Shown in pieces: positions 1 to 13,982 of a stretch of 64,000 bases of DNA (position 1 is its first letter; the number at the start of each line of letters is the position of its first letter). Both the position numbers and the translations under genes were made by a program. A model generated the notes under the pieces. It saw only the letters and a program-made list of their open reading frames with translations. It had not been told where the DNA came from and did not search any database. The DNA is from Caulobacteraceae bacterium (GTDB lineage Bacteria > Pseudomonadota > Alphaproteobacteria > Caulobacterales > Caulobacteraceae), in the NCBI GenBank assembly GCA_025450315.1, contig JANWHQ010000009.1, forward strand, positions 1 to 64,000. The letters run 5' to 3'.

Positions 1-225
1 GCCCAGGAGTACGAGGCCAAGATCAACTCCGGCGACCTGATCTCCATCGCCGAGGTGGTGCGCGACCTGCACCGGGCCGAGAACCAGCCCGAGCAGTCCT
101 ATTCCGAGCGCCAGCTCTACGAATCGGCCCTGGACCGCATGGCCCGCGAAGTCGCCGCCATCGAGCGGATCGACCGCGACGCGGCCATCAGCCTGCTCAA
201 CAAGTCGCTGTCCAAGGCGGCCTGA
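1..225 (+). CDS. carD: CarD/CdnL-family transcriptional regulator, C-terminal part (5' end outside window)
   Basis: Frame 1 open from window start; ...EYEAKINSGDLISIAEVVRDLHRAENQPEQSYSERQLYESALDRMAREVAAIERID... typical of CarD C-terminal helical domain; stop at 223-225. Confidence 0.9.
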   Translation, partial: AQEYEAKINSGDLISIAEVVRDLHRAENQPEQSYSERQLYESALDRMAREVAAIERIDRDAAISLLNKSLSKAA

Positions 226-288
226 ACCGGCGGGCGGCCTCGGCCGCCCCCGAATCCTCCCCATCATTGGCGAACGGCCGCAGGGCGC

Positions 289-672
289 TCAGCCCGCGGC
301 CCGGCGCACGATGGCCGCCAGCTCGGCCTGCGTCGCCTCGTCCAGCGCTGTGATGCGGTAGGCCGATACGGCCAGGTGATGGGCCGCGCCCTGCTGGGGG
401 GCCAGCACCGCCGGGTCGTCGAAGCCGAAGGTCACGAAGCCGAAGGTCGTGGCCCGGAAGAAGCACCAGCTCTTCCCGTCCCTCATGTACCAGGGCATGC
501 CGTAGCGGACGCGGGGCGCCAGCCCCGGCGCGTTGGCCATGATGATCTCGTGCAGGCGCTCGCCGATCGCGCGGAGCGGCGCCGGCATCTGGGCGATCTT
601 GGCCCGGACCTCGGCCTCGCTCTCGGCTGTCTTCGCCGCCTCCCGGACGCCCTTCGTCTCGGCATCGGGCAT
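289..672 (-). CDS. DUF1801-like small protein
   Basis: MPDAETKG...RYGMPWYMRDGKSWCFFRATTFGFVTFGFDDPAVL; start trimmed from ORF 289..900 to internal Met. Confidence 0.6.
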   Translation of the reverse strand: MPDAETKGVREAAKTAESEAEVRAKIAQMPAPLRAIGERLHEIIMANAPGLAPRVRYGMPWYMRDGKSWCFFRATTFGFVTFGFDDPAVLAPQQGAAHHLAVSAYRITALDEATQAELAAIVRRAAG

Positions 673-914
673 GAGTTGGAGCCTCCCACCGACGACGAAA
701 TTTGGCCAGGGGCGCCGGCCCCGCCCGCCGACCCCCGCCCGCGATTGACAGCGCCCCCGCCCGGGCGCAGCTTTTCCGTCGGCCGGTGCGGCCTGCCGCT
801 TGCGCCTTCGGGTAAGGCGAACGCACCCTCGAACCCTGAACCCCTTTGCGAGAGCGAACGGGTCAGCAACGCAAGCCCTGACGCAGCACGTTCGCTTCAA
901 GCAGAGGCGCCTCC

Positions 915-1721
915 ATGCGCGATTTCCGCAACGCCAAGGCCATGGCCAGGACCCTTCGCGAGGATCTGGCCGAGCGATCCATGCCGATCAGCCATTCCGA
1001 CAGCCTGGAGCTGATCGCTCACGCCCTGGGCTGCAAGAACTGGCAGACCCTGTCGGCCGCCATCGAGACTGACCCCCTGCAGGCGGCGGCTTCGCCCGCG
1101 GCCCCACCCCGCCCCGCACCGGCGCCGCTGGTCCCGGTGATCCCCATGCGGGACCTGGTGCTGCTCCCCGAGATGACCGTGCCGGTGTTCGCCGGGCGGC
1201 CCAAGACGCTGCGCGCGATCGAGCGGGCCATGGCGGGCGACCGGCGCCTGTTCGTCGTGACCCAGCGCAGCGGGGAGACCGACGCGCCGACCGAGGCGGA
1301 CCTGTTCGAGATCGGCGTCGTCGCCCAGATCCTGCAGATCCAGAGGCTGCCCGACGGGAGCATGAAGGTGATGGTCCAGGCCGAGCGGCGGGCGCGACTG
1401 GTTCGCCTGACCGACGGGGAGCTGCTCGAGGCCGAGCTCGAGGCCCTGCCGGCGCCGGCGTCCGACGAGGCCGGCCAAGCCATGGCGCGAGAGGCGCTCG
1501 AGCGATTCGTCGGCTTCGCCCACATCGACCCGGCCGCGCCGCCGCTGGCCATGGCGCGCATCCCCCACATGGCCGGCCATCCGGGGGCGTTCGCCGACCT
1601 GATCACCCCGCACGTCGCCACCCGGCTCGACCAGGCGCAGGAGCTTTTGGCGACCAACGATCCAGCCGAGCGCCTGCGGAAGCTGATGGCGCTCATGGGC
1701 GAGGGCCGGAAGGCCGCCTAG
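915..1721 (+). CDS. Stand-alone Lon N-terminal substrate-binding domain protein with glyoxalase-related N-terminal segment
   Basis: N-term MRDFRNAKAMARTLREDLAER...SLELIAHALGCKNWQTLSAAIE; then VPVIPMRDLVLLPEMTVPVFAGRPKTLRAIERAM... typical of Lon N-domain; no AAA+ or protease domain. Confidence 0.75.
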   Translation: MRDFRNAKAMARTLREDLAERSMPISHSDSLELIAHALGCKNWQTLSAAIETDPLQAAASPAAPPRPAPAPLVPVIPMRDLVLLPEMTVPVFAGRPKTLRAIERAMAGDRRLFVVTQRSGETDAPTEADLFEIGVVAQILQIQRLPDGSMKVMVQAERRARLVRLTDGELLEAELEALPAPASDEAGQAMAREALERFVGFAHIDPAAPPLAMARIPHMAGHPGAFADLITPHVATRLDQAQELLATNDPAERLRKLMALMGEGRKAA

Positions 1722-2497
1722 AGTTCCAGCTCGGCCACGATGGGGACGTGGTCGGAGGGCTTGTCCCAGCCGCGCACGTCCCTGTGGATCTCGAAACCCC
1801 GCAGACGGTCCGCCGCCTGCGGGGACAGGAGCGCGTGATCGATGCGGATGCCGTGGTCCCGCCGCCAGGCGCCGGCCTGGTAATCCCAGAAGGTGTAGAC
1901 GTTCGGCCGCCCGTCGGCCTGCAGATAGGCGTCGGTCAGGCCCAGCCACTTCAAGGCCCGGAAGGCCGCCCGGCTCTCGGGCTGGAATAGGGCGTCGCCC
2001 ATCCAGGACGGAGGGTCGTCGCAGTCCTGGGGCTCGGGGATGACGTTGTAGTCGCCCAGCAGGGCCAGGGGCTCCTCGTAGGCCAACAGCGCCGCCGCAT
2101 GGCGGTTCAGCCGCTCCAGCCACCTCAGCTTGTAGCCGAACTTGTCCGTGCCGACGGGGTTGCCGTTGGGCAGGTAGATCGAGGCCACCCGCACCGGCCT
2201 GGGCCCCGAGACCACCGCCTCGAGATAGCGGGCGTGGTCGTCGCCGTCGTCGCCCGGCAGGCCCCGGCGGACGTCCTCGAGCGGGGTCTTGGAGAGCAGC
2301 GCCACGCCGTTGTAGCTCTTCTGGCCATGGACCTGGATGTTGTAGCCCAGGCTCTCGAAGGCCTCCCGCGGGAAGGCCTCGTCGACGCACTTGATTTCCT
2401 GCAGGCAGGCCACGTCCGGCGCGGCCTGCTTGAACCAAGCCACCACCGTGTCCAATCGCGCATTGATTGAATTTACGTTCCAGCTCGCGATTCGCAT
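1718..2497 (-). CDS. xthA: Exodeoxyribonuclease III
   Basis: MRIASWNVNSINARLDTVVAWFKQAAPDVACLQEIKC...LLGDYNVIPEPQDCDDP...RIDHALLSP...SDHVPIVAELEL. Confidence 0.93.
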   Translation of the reverse strand: MRIASWNVNSINARLDTVVAWFKQAAPDVACLQEIKCVDEAFPREAFESLGYNIQVHGQKSYNGVALLSKTPLEDVRRGLPGDDGDDHARYLEAVVSGPRPVRVASIYLPNGNPVGTDKFGYKLRWLERLNRHAAALLAYEEPLALLGDYNVIPEPQDCDDPPSWMGDALFQPESRAAFRALKWLGLTDAYLQADGRPNVYTFWDYQAGAWRRDHGIRIDHALLSPQAADRLRGFEIHRDVRGWDKPSDHVPIVAELEL

Positions 2498-2582
2498 TGA
2501 CGGCCCGGTTCTTGAAGACTTCCCATAGTGGCAAGGCTCCGGGTCCGCGCAAGACAAAGCGCGCCGGGGGAGCGGGGATCCG

Positions 2583-2891
2583 ATGTTGAGGCAATGGGAG
2601 CCGGTCTGGCTGGGGATCGCGTCGGGGGTGTCGCTGCTCGCCGCGCCGATCGGAGGGGTGGTGGCGATCCTGTCGCCGATGGTCTTCGACCCGCACCAGA
2701 ACCTGCTGAACCCCGCCGCCTGGATCGCCTTCCTGCTGATCGTGAGCTTCTGGGCGGTGTGCATCGCCGCGCCCTATGGGGCCTGGGTGGCCTATGCCCG
2801 CAAGCTGCGCACCCTGGCGTGGCTGTCGATGTCCGCGCCGGTGGTCTGGATCCTGGCCGCCGCCGCCAGCGTCAGCTTCCTGCCCGCCTGA
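2583..2891 (+). CDS. Small predicted membrane protein
   Basis: 102 aa with three hydrophobic segments. Confidence 0.5.
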   Translation: MLRQWEPVWLGIASGVSLLAAPIGGVVAILSPMVFDPHQNLLNPAAWIAFLLIVSFWAVCIAAPYGAWVAYARKLRTLAWLSMSAPVVWILAAAASVSFLPA

Positions 2892-3057
2892 GCGGGGGGC
2901 GCGAAGCGTCGGCCAGGCAACCAACTTCGATCTGTCTCATTCTGATCATCGGTGTGGGCGGCCTGGACCGACTGAAGCCCACGCCGTCTTCCCGCATCGA
3001 CAGCCCCGCCCAAGCCCCAGGGCCACGGCGGGATGCCTGGAAGGACACAGACAGATC

Positions 3058-3480
3058 ATGTTCCTCAAGACCCTCCCCGTCCTGGCGGCCGCCGCGAGCC
3101 TCGCCGCCATCACCCCCGTCCACGCCCAGACCTATCTGGGCGACGACGCCCAAGTCACCGGCCCCACCGTCGCCGAAGTCGTGGTCACCGCGCCCTACGA
3201 GACCCCGGGCGGGCGGCAGATCAAGTCGACCCCGGTCTACTTCTCCGACCTCGATCTCAACTCGCCCGACGGCGGCTACACCCTTCTGACCCGCATCCGC
3301 GGCGCCGCGCGCGAGGTCTGCAGTCCCGCCGCGGACTTCCACGACCTCTCCGACACCAGCGACTACCAGCGCTGCGTGCGCCGGGCGGTCACCCATGCGG
3401 TGAACGAAGTGGGCGCTCCGGTGCTGCAGGACGCCTATTATGACCTGGGCGTCGGTACGGCCGACCTGCCGAACGGCTGA
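3058..3480 (+). CDS. UrcA-family secreted protein
   Basis: Signal peptide MFLKTLPVLAAAASLAAITPVHAQ; ...LLTRIRGAAREVCSPAADFHDLSDTSDYQRCVRRAVTHAV UrcA-like. Confidence 0.75.
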   Translation: MFLKTLPVLAAAASLAAITPVHAQTYLGDDAQVTGPTVAEVVVTAPYETPGGRQIKSTPVYFSDLDLNSPDGGYTLLTRIRGAAREVCSPAADFHDLSDTSDYQRCVRRAVTHAVNEVGAPVLQDAYYDLGVGTADLPNG

Positions 3481-3502
3481 TCGCGCCCGACCGCCTGCGG
3501 GG

Positions 3503-3841
3503 TCAGAGCGAGAAGCTGACCCCGCAGCCGCAGCTGGACTTGGCGTTGGGGTTGCGCACGCGGAACTGCGCGCCCACCAGCTCGTCGACGAAGTCGATCT
3601 CCGAGCCCTTCAGCAGCAGCATGGAGACCTGATCGATCAGCGCGCGGGCGCCGTCGCGCTCGAGCACGAGATCCTGCGCCTCCGCCTCGGCCTCCTCGAC
3701 CAGATCGAACTCGTACTGGAAGCCCGAGCAGCCGCCGGCCGACACGGCCACGCGCAGCATCAGCGGCCGGCCTCCGTCCTTGGCCAGGTCGTTGATCCGC
3801 CGTGCGGCGGCTTCGGATAGGCTGATCGAGGCGTCGGTCAT
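3503..3841 (-). CDS. erpA: Iron-sulfur cluster insertion protein ErpA / HesB-IscA family
   Basis: [12 protein letters not shown] ... [11 protein letters not shown] cysteine motifs. Confidence 0.9.
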   Translation of the reverse strand: MTDASISLSEAAARRINDLAKDGGRPLMLRVAVSAGGCSGFQYEFDLVEEAEAEAQDLVLERDGARALIDQVSMLLLKGSEIDFVDELVGAQFRVRNPNAKSSCGCGVSFSL

Positions 3842-3910
3842 GGATGCGCAGCTTCCGTCACGGTACACCTATATGCGGTCCGCTCCACTCCAGCGAAAGA
3901 GGCCGGCCGC

Positions 3911-5113
3911 TTGGCCCACACGCCCGACGCTCCCATCGCCCGCGCGCCCTATGCCGCGGATCCGGCCAGGTCGCGGGGCCGAAAGCACCCCGAGCCCCCC
4001 AGCCGCACCCGCACGCCTTTCGCCCGCGACCGCGACCGCATCATCCACGCCTCGGCTTTCCGGAGGCTGAAGGAGAAGACCCAGGTCTTCGTCGCCCACG
4101 AGGGCGACCATTTCCGCACGCGCCTGACCCATTCGCTGGAAGTCGCCCAGATCGCCCGCTCCATCGCCCGGGCCATGGGCCTGGACGACGACCTCGCCGA
4201 GACGGTGGCGCTGGCCCACGACCTCGGCCATCCGCCCTTCGCCCACGCCGGCGAGGACCTCTTGCGCGACGTGATGGCCCCCTACGGCGGCTTCGACCAC
4301 AACGTCCAGACCTTCCGGGTGATCACCCGCCTGGAGCGCCGCTATCCGCTGTTCGACGGCCTGAACCTCACCTGGGAGACGCTGGAGGGCGTGGTCAAGC
4401 ACAACGGTCCGGTCGCCCACCGGCTGGACGAGCCGGCGTTTCGCGCCATCACCGAATACGCCGCCGCCGACTTCGACCTGGAGTTCGGCACCTTCGCCTC
4501 GGCCGAGGCCCAGGTCGCCGCCCTGGCCGACGACATCGCCTACAACAACCACGACGTCGACGACGGCCTGCAGGCCGGGCTGTTCACCCTGGCCGACCTT
4601 GCCGACGTGCCGCTGATCGGCCCGATCGTGGCGGGGGCCCGGCGCGACTATCCGGACCTGGACGACCGGCTGCTGAGGTTGGAGGCGGTGCGGCGGATGA
4701 TCGGGGCCATGGTCGAGGACGTGATGACCGAGACCCGGCTCAGGGCCGCCGAGCTGCGCCTGGACAGTCCCGCGGCCGTCCGCGGCGCGCGCCGCCAGCT
4801 GGTGGCCTTCTCCGCGGCCATGGACCGCGACGTCACCGAGCTCAGGCGTTTCCTGCACGGGCGGATGTACCGGCATTTCCGGGTGAATCGGACGCGCAGC
4901 CAGGCGCGTCGCATTCTGGCCGAACTCTTCGGGCTGTTCATGCGCGAGCCCGACGTGATGCCCGACGAATGGTGGCGCCGCGCGGACGTGAAGACCGCGC
5001 AGGATGGAGAAGCCGGCCATGCGCGGGTGGTCTGCGACTACATCGCCGGCATGACCGACCGCTACGCCATCGAGGAGCACCGCAAGCTGTTCAATCTCGA
5101 TATCTGGAGCTGA
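3911..5113 (+). CDS. dgt: Deoxyguanosinetriphosphate triphosphohydrolase-like protein
   Basis: HD-domain: [64 protein letters not shown] start. Confidence 0.93.
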   Translation: MAHTPDAPIARAPYAADPARSRGRKHPEPPSRTRTPFARDRDRIIHASAFRRLKEKTQVFVAHEGDHFRTRLTHSLEVAQIARSIARAMGLDDDLAETVALAHDLGHPPFAHAGEDLLRDVMAPYGGFDHNVQTFRVITRLERRYPLFDGLNLTWETLEGVVKHNGPVAHRLDEPAFRAITEYAAADFDLEFGTFASAEAQVAALADDIAYNNHDVDDGLQAGLFTLADLADVPLIGPIVAGARRDYPDLDDRLLRLEAVRRMIGAMVEDVMTETRLRAAELRLDSPAAVRGARRQLVAFSAAMDRDVTELRRFLHGRMYRHFRVNRTRSQARRILAELFGLFMREPDVMPDEWWRRADVKTAQDGEAGHARVVCDYIAGMTDRYAIEEHRKLFNLDIWS

Positions 5114-5209
5114 CGCCGGCGCGCGCGCTCGTTTCGGCGCCCAGCGTCCCTCCGCTAATCTCATCATCCGGCCGCGCCTGATTCGTGCGCGCCGACCCGG
5201 AGCTGTTCC

Positions 5210-5998
5210 ATGACCGATTACGATCGCGATCGCGGCGCCTACACGCCTTCGGGCGACGCTCCGCTCGCCTTCGACCCCCGAAGCCAGGGCCGCCCCGGCG
5301 TCGGCCGGCCGCCGACCACCCTGATCATCAGCGCCCTGATCCTGCTGGTGATGGTGGTGGCCATCGTCATCTACTACCGCTCGGGCGTGCGTCATTCCGG
5401 CGAACCGCCGGTGGTGGGCCAGCAGCTGGGCGACATCAAGCAGGCCGCGCCCGCGTCCTCCCAGCCCACCGACGAGGCCGCGGGCCTGTCGATCTACAAG
5501 GCCGAGGAGACGCCGGCCTCGGCCGCCCCCACCTTCGCGCCGCCCCCCGAGCAGCCCCGCCCCCTGCCCGCCGCGCCAAAGGTCCAGGCGGCGCCGGGGC
5601 CCCAGGCCTCGCTGAAGGGCCTCGCCGCGCCCTCGAAGCCGAGCGCGACCGCCGCCAGCCCCGACGACAACGACACCGCGCCCGACGACAGCCTGACGAA
5701 TGCACCGGCCAGGCCCGCCCCCAAGCCGGCTCCGGCCAGCGCGCCCGCGGCGCCGGGCGGCGGTCGGCTGGTGCAGATCGGGGCCTATTCCTCGCGGCCC
5801 CTGGCCGAGAAGGGCTGGACCGACATCGCCAGGCTGATGCCGGGCGACATGGCCGGCCGCACCGAGAGCTTCGAGCCGGTCTCCAAGGATGGCCAGACCC
5901 TCTACCGCGCCTATATCGGCGGCTTCGCCTCCAGGGCCGACGCCACGGCCTTCTGCGACAAGCTCAAGACCCAGGCGCACAGCTGCATGGTCAAGTAG
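5210..5998 (+). CDS. SPOR-domain inner-membrane protein
   Basis: One TM helix near N-term, Ala/Pro-rich linker, C-term LVQIGAYSSRPLAEKGW...YRAYIGGFASRADATAFCDKLK. Confidence 0.85.
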   Translation: MTDYDRDRGAYTPSGDAPLAFDPRSQGRPGVGRPPTTLIISALILLVMVVAIVIYYRSGVRHSGEPPVVGQQLGDIKQAAPASSQPTDEAAGLSIYKAEETPASAAPTFAPPPEQPRPLPAAPKVQAAPGPQASLKGLAAPSKPSATAASPDDNDTAPDDSLTNAPARPAPKPAPASAPAAPGGGRLVQIGAYSSRPLAEKGWTDIARLMPGDMAGRTESFEPVSKDGQTLYRAYIGGFASRADATAFCDKLKTQAHSCMVK

Positions 5999-6010
5999 GC
6001 GGAGCATCCG

Positions 6011-7063
6011 GTGGCCCACCGCGCCTGCATCCTCGGCTGCCAGGGCCAGAGCCTCACGGTCGAGGAGCGCGCCTTCTTCCGCGACGTGCGCCCGTGGGGC
6101 TTCATCCTGTTCGCCCGCAACGTCGGCGACCTGGATCAGCTGCGCGCCCTGACCGACTCGCTGCGAGAGGCCGTGCAGGACGAAGCGACCCTGGTGTTCG
6201 TCGACCAGGAAGGCGGACGCGTGCAGCGGCTGCGGCCGCCGCTGGCCCGGCTGCGGCCGCCGGCCGGGCGCTTCGGCGAGCTCTACGCCAAGGACCCCGC
6301 CGTGGGGCTGGAGGCGGTCTTCCTGAACCACCGGCTGATCGCCGCCGAGCTTGCGGCAGGGGGGATCGACGCGGACTGCGTCCCCTGCCTGGACATCCGC
6401 CATCCCGGCGCCCACTCGGTGATCGGCGAGCGGGCCTTCGGCGAGGATGCGGCCTGCGTCTCCGCGCTCGGGCGGGCGGCGCTCGACGGCCTGCTGGCCG
6501 GCGGCGTGGCGCCGGTGATCAAGCACATGCCCGGCCACGGCCGCGCCACCTCCGACAGCCACCTGGAGACCCCCCGCGTCACGACGCCGCTGGCGGTGCT
6601 GGAAGCCACCGACTTCGAGCCCTTCCGCGCCCTCGCCGACGCGCCCATGGGCATGACCGGCCACATCACCTTCCCCGAGGTGGATCCGGAGGCTTCGACG
6701 ACTCAGTCCAGGCATGTCATCCAGACCATCATCCGTGGCTGGATCGGCTTCGACGGGCTCCTGATGACCGACGACCTCTCGATGAAGGCGCTGGGCGGCG
6801 ACCACGCCGAGCGGACCCGCCGGGCCATCCGGGCCGGCTGCGACGTCGCGCTCTACGGCAACGGCGCCCTGGTCGGCGAACCGGTGCGCGATCTGATGGG
6901 CGAGATCACCCAGGTGGCCGAGGCGGCCGGAGACCTCTCGGGCGACGCCATCCGGCGGGCGGCCGACGCCCGCGCCGCGGCCCGCGCCACCCGCCCGTTC
7001 GATTTCGACGCCGCCCAGGCGCGGCTGGACGAGCTCGGACTGGGCGGAAGGCCGGCCGCATGA
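6011..7063 (+). CDS. nagZ: Beta-N-acetylhexosaminidase
   Basis: LVFVDQEGGRVQRLRPP, VIKHMPGHGRATSDSHLETPRV, GFDGLLMTDDLSMKALGG; GH3 NagZ signatures. Confidence 0.93.
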   Translation: MAHRACILGCQGQSLTVEERAFFRDVRPWGFILFARNVGDLDQLRALTDSLREAVQDEATLVFVDQEGGRVQRLRPPLARLRPPAGRFGELYAKDPAVGLEAVFLNHRLIAAELAAGGIDADCVPCLDIRHPGAHSVIGERAFGEDAACVSALGRAALDGLLAGGVAPVIKHMPGHGRATSDSHLETPRVTTPLAVLEATDFEPFRALADAPMGMTGHITFPEVDPEASTTQSRHVIQTIIRGWIGFDGLLMTDDLSMKALGGDHAERTRRAIRAGCDVALYGNGALVGEPVRDLMGEITQVAEAAGDLSGDAIRRAADARAAARATRPFDFDAAQARLDELGLGGRPAA

Positions 7064-7866
7064 GCGATCCGGGCCAGGACAGCTTCGACTTCGCATCCGC
7101 CGAGGCGGCGGCCGATGACGGCGAGGCGCTGATCGTCGAGCTCGACGGCTACGAAGGCCCCCTGCATGTGCTGCTGGCCCTGGCCCGCAAGCAGAAGGTC
7201 GACCTTCTGAAATTGTCGGTGCTGCAGCTCGCCGACCAGTACCTGACCTTCATCCACCAGGCGCGCCGGCGCGATTTCACCCTGGCGGCCGACTATCTCG
7301 TGATGGCCGCCTGGCTGGCCTACCTGAAGTCGCGGCTCCTGCTGCCCAAACCCGAGGCCGCCTCCGAGGAGCCCGCCGCCGCCGACATGGCTGCGGCCCT
7401 GGCCTTCCGCCTGGCCAAGCTCGACGCCATGCGCCGCGCGGTCGAGGCCCTGGGCCAGCGCCCGCAGCTGGGCCGCGACGTGTTCGGAAGAGGCGATCCG
7501 GAGGCCATCCGCGTGGTCCCCTCCACCCGGATCGAGGGCGACCTCTATCAGCTGATGCAGGCCTACGTCGGGCAGGCCCGGCGCGCCGCCGCCCGCCACT
7601 ACCAGCCGCGCAAGCTCGAGGCCTACGCCATCGACGACGCCCGCGAGCGCCTGCGCGGCCTGATGGCCGAACTGAAGAGCTGGACGCCCCTGGCCGGCAT
7701 CGCGCCCTTCCGCCACGGCGGCGAGGGGCCGAGCCGCGCCTCCTACCTGGCTTCGACCCTCTCGGCCGGCCTGGACATGGTGAAGGAAGGGATGCTGGAG
7801 GCCCGCCAGATGGAGGCCTTCGCCGACATCTACCTCAGGGCGCGCACGCGCAAGGAGGCGGCGTGA
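7060..7866 (+). CDS. scpA: Segregation and condensation protein A
   Basis: LDGYEGPLHVLLALARKQKVDLLKLSVLQLADQYLTFI...DYLVMAAWLAYLKSRLLLP. Confidence 0.93.
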   Translation: MSDPGQDSFDFASAEAAADDGEALIVELDGYEGPLHVLLALARKQKVDLLKLSVLQLADQYLTFIHQARRRDFTLAADYLVMAAWLAYLKSRLLLPKPEAASEEPAAADMAAALAFRLAKLDAMRRAVEALGQRPQLGRDVFGRGDPEAIRVVPSTRIEGDLYQLMQAYVGQARRAAARHYQPRKLEAYAIDDARERLRGLMAELKSWTPLAGIAPFRHGGEGPSRASYLASTLSAGLDMVKEGMLEARQMEAFADIYLRARTRKEAA

Positions 7867-8546
7867 GCGATCCGGCCACAGTTTCCTCTCTCACAGGTGA
7901 GGATAGGATGGGCGACCCGGCGGCTGGCGAGCGGATGGTCGAGGCCCTGCTGTTCGCCGCCTCGGGGCCCCTCAGCGAGGAGGACCTGGCCCGCCGCCTG
8001 CCGGCCAACCTCGACATCAACGCGGCCTTGGGCGCGCTGCAGCGGCTCTACGCGGGCCGGGGGGTGGAGCTGGCGCAGGTGGCCGGGCGCTGGCGCTTCC
8101 AGACCGCCGCCGATCTCGAGCATCTGATGACCGAAGAGCGCACCGAGGCCCGCCGGCTGTCCAAGGCCGCGCTGGAGACCCTGGCCATCGTCGCCTACCA
8201 CCAGCCGGTCACCCGCGCCGACATCGAGATGATCCGCGGCGTGCAGGCCTCCAAGGGCACGCTGGACGTCCTGTTGGAGCTGGGTCTGGTGCGCATGCGC
8301 GGGCGCCGGCGCGCGCCCGGCCGGCCGATCACCTACGGCACCACCGACCGGTTCCTGGAGCACTACGGCGTGGCCAGCCTGGCCGACCTGCCGGGCGCCC
8401 AGGAGATGAAGGCCGCGGGCCTGCTGGACCTGGACCTGCCGCCCGACTTCGCACCGCCCGACCCCAGCCGCGCCGCCGAGGAGGAGGATCCGCTGGACGC
8501 GGGCGACGCGCCGGAATTCCATCAGGACTTCCTGGGCGAGAGCTGA
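7863..8546 (+). CDS. scpB: Segregation and condensation protein B
   Basis: [70 protein letters not shown]; 4-nt overlap with scpA. Confidence 0.93.
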   Translation: MSDPATVSSLTGEDRMGDPAAGERMVEALLFAASGPLSEEDLARRLPANLDINAALGALQRLYAGRGVELAQVAGRWRFQTAADLEHLMTEERTEARRLSKAALETLAIVAYHQPVTRADIEMIRGVQASKGTLDVLLELGLVRMRGRRRAPGRPITYGTTDRFLEHYGVASLADLPGAQEMKAAGLLDLDLPPDFAPPDPSRAAEEEDPLDAGDAPEFHQDFLGES

Positions 8547-8658
8547 GCCGTACCGGGCGCGGGCCAGCCCCGCCGATGGCGCGCGGCGGCGCAATCGCCT
8601 ATATGTCCTGCGACAGCCGCCCGGCGGCCGCCCGAAGACCCGAGAAGGAGTTGCAGCG

Positions 8659-8874
8659 TTGATTGGCGGACTGAGCCCGATCCACTGGATCATCATCATC
8701 GCCGTCCTGGTCCTGCTGTTCGGCGGGCGCGGCAAGATCTCCTCCCTGATGGGCGACACGGCCAAGGGCATCAAGGCGTTCAAGGACGGCCTGAAGGGCG
8801 AGGATCATCACGACTCTCCGCCGGCCGGCGCCATTCCGCACCAGGACGCCGAGAAGGAAGAGATTCGTCGCTGA
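8659..8874 (+). CDS. tatA: Sec-independent translocase TatA
   Basis: [50 protein letters not shown] start. Confidence 0.93.
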   Translation: MIGGLSPIHWIIIIAVLVLLFGGRGKISSLMGDTAKGIKAFKDGLKGEDHHDSPPAGAIPHQDAEKEEIRR

Positions 8875-8897
8875 CGGCTTAGCGCGGCTTCCCGTCC

Positions 8898-13254
<4,357 letters not shown>

Positions 13255-13260
13255 AAGATC

Positions 13261-13920
13261 ATGGCCAGGCGCGAACAGGACCCGATGGAGACGCGCAAGG
13301 CGCGGCTGATCCTGGCGCTGAGGTCGCAGGGCGTCACCGACAACAAGGTGCTGGACGCGATCGAGCGGACCCAGCGCGAGCTGTTCACGCCGGAGCTGTT
13401 CACCGACCGCGCCTGGGAGGATTCGGCGTTGCCGATCGCCTGCGGCCAGACCATCAGCCAGCCCTTCATCGTGGACCTGATGACCCAGTCGCTGAAGCTG
13501 GAGCCCCGCTCGCGGGTGCTGGAGATCGGCACGGGCTCGGGCTACCAGACCGTGATCCTCGCCCGCATCGCCCGACTGGTCTACACGGTGGAGCGTTACC
13601 GGACGCTGCTGCAGGCGGCCGAGGACCGCTTCAAGGCGCTCGGCCTGCTCAACGTCATCACCCGCTTCGGCGACGGCGGCGAGGGATGGCCAGAACAGGC
13701 GCCATTCGACCGCATTCTGGTCACGGCGGCGGCGCCGGAGGAGCCCAAGACTCTGCTGGCGCAGCTGAAGCCGTCGGGGGTATTGGTCGCGCCTATCGGC
13801 AAAGGGCCCGTCCAAAGCCTTCGGCGCTACACGGGCGACGGCAAGGGGGCCTTCAAGGCGGAGACGCTATGCGACGTGCGTTTTGTCCCTCTGCTCGAGG
13901 GGACGGCGCGCGAACTTTGA
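13261..13920 (+). CDS. pcm: Protein-L-isoaspartate O-methyltransferase
   Basis: QPFIVDLMTQSLKLEPRSRVLEIGTGSGYQTVILARIARLVYTVERY. Confidence 0.92.
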   Translation: MARREQDPMETRKARLILALRSQGVTDNKVLDAIERTQRELFTPELFTDRAWEDSALPIACGQTISQPFIVDLMTQSLKLEPRSRVLEIGTGSGYQTVILARIARLVYTVERYRTLLQAAEDRFKALGLLNVITRFGDGGEGWPEQAPFDRILVTAAAPEEPKTLLAQLKPSGVLVAPIGKGPVQSLRRYTGDGKGAFKAETLCDVRFVPLLEGTAREL

Positions 13921-13982
13921 GGTTGGCGGAAACGCTCCGGGTCGCCAAAGTCCCGGGGATCCCGCAGGCGAGCGGAGCTGTG

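Noticed and set aside
897-2924. 675-aa minus-strand ORF
   Set aside because: Low-complexity G/R/P/A-rich translation overlapping well-supported genes (915-1721 and xthA); typical spurious ORF of high-GC DNA.
3869-7096. 1075-aa minus-strand ORF
   Set aside because: Antisense to dgt, SPOR and nagZ genes with clear family motifs; no recognisable domain.
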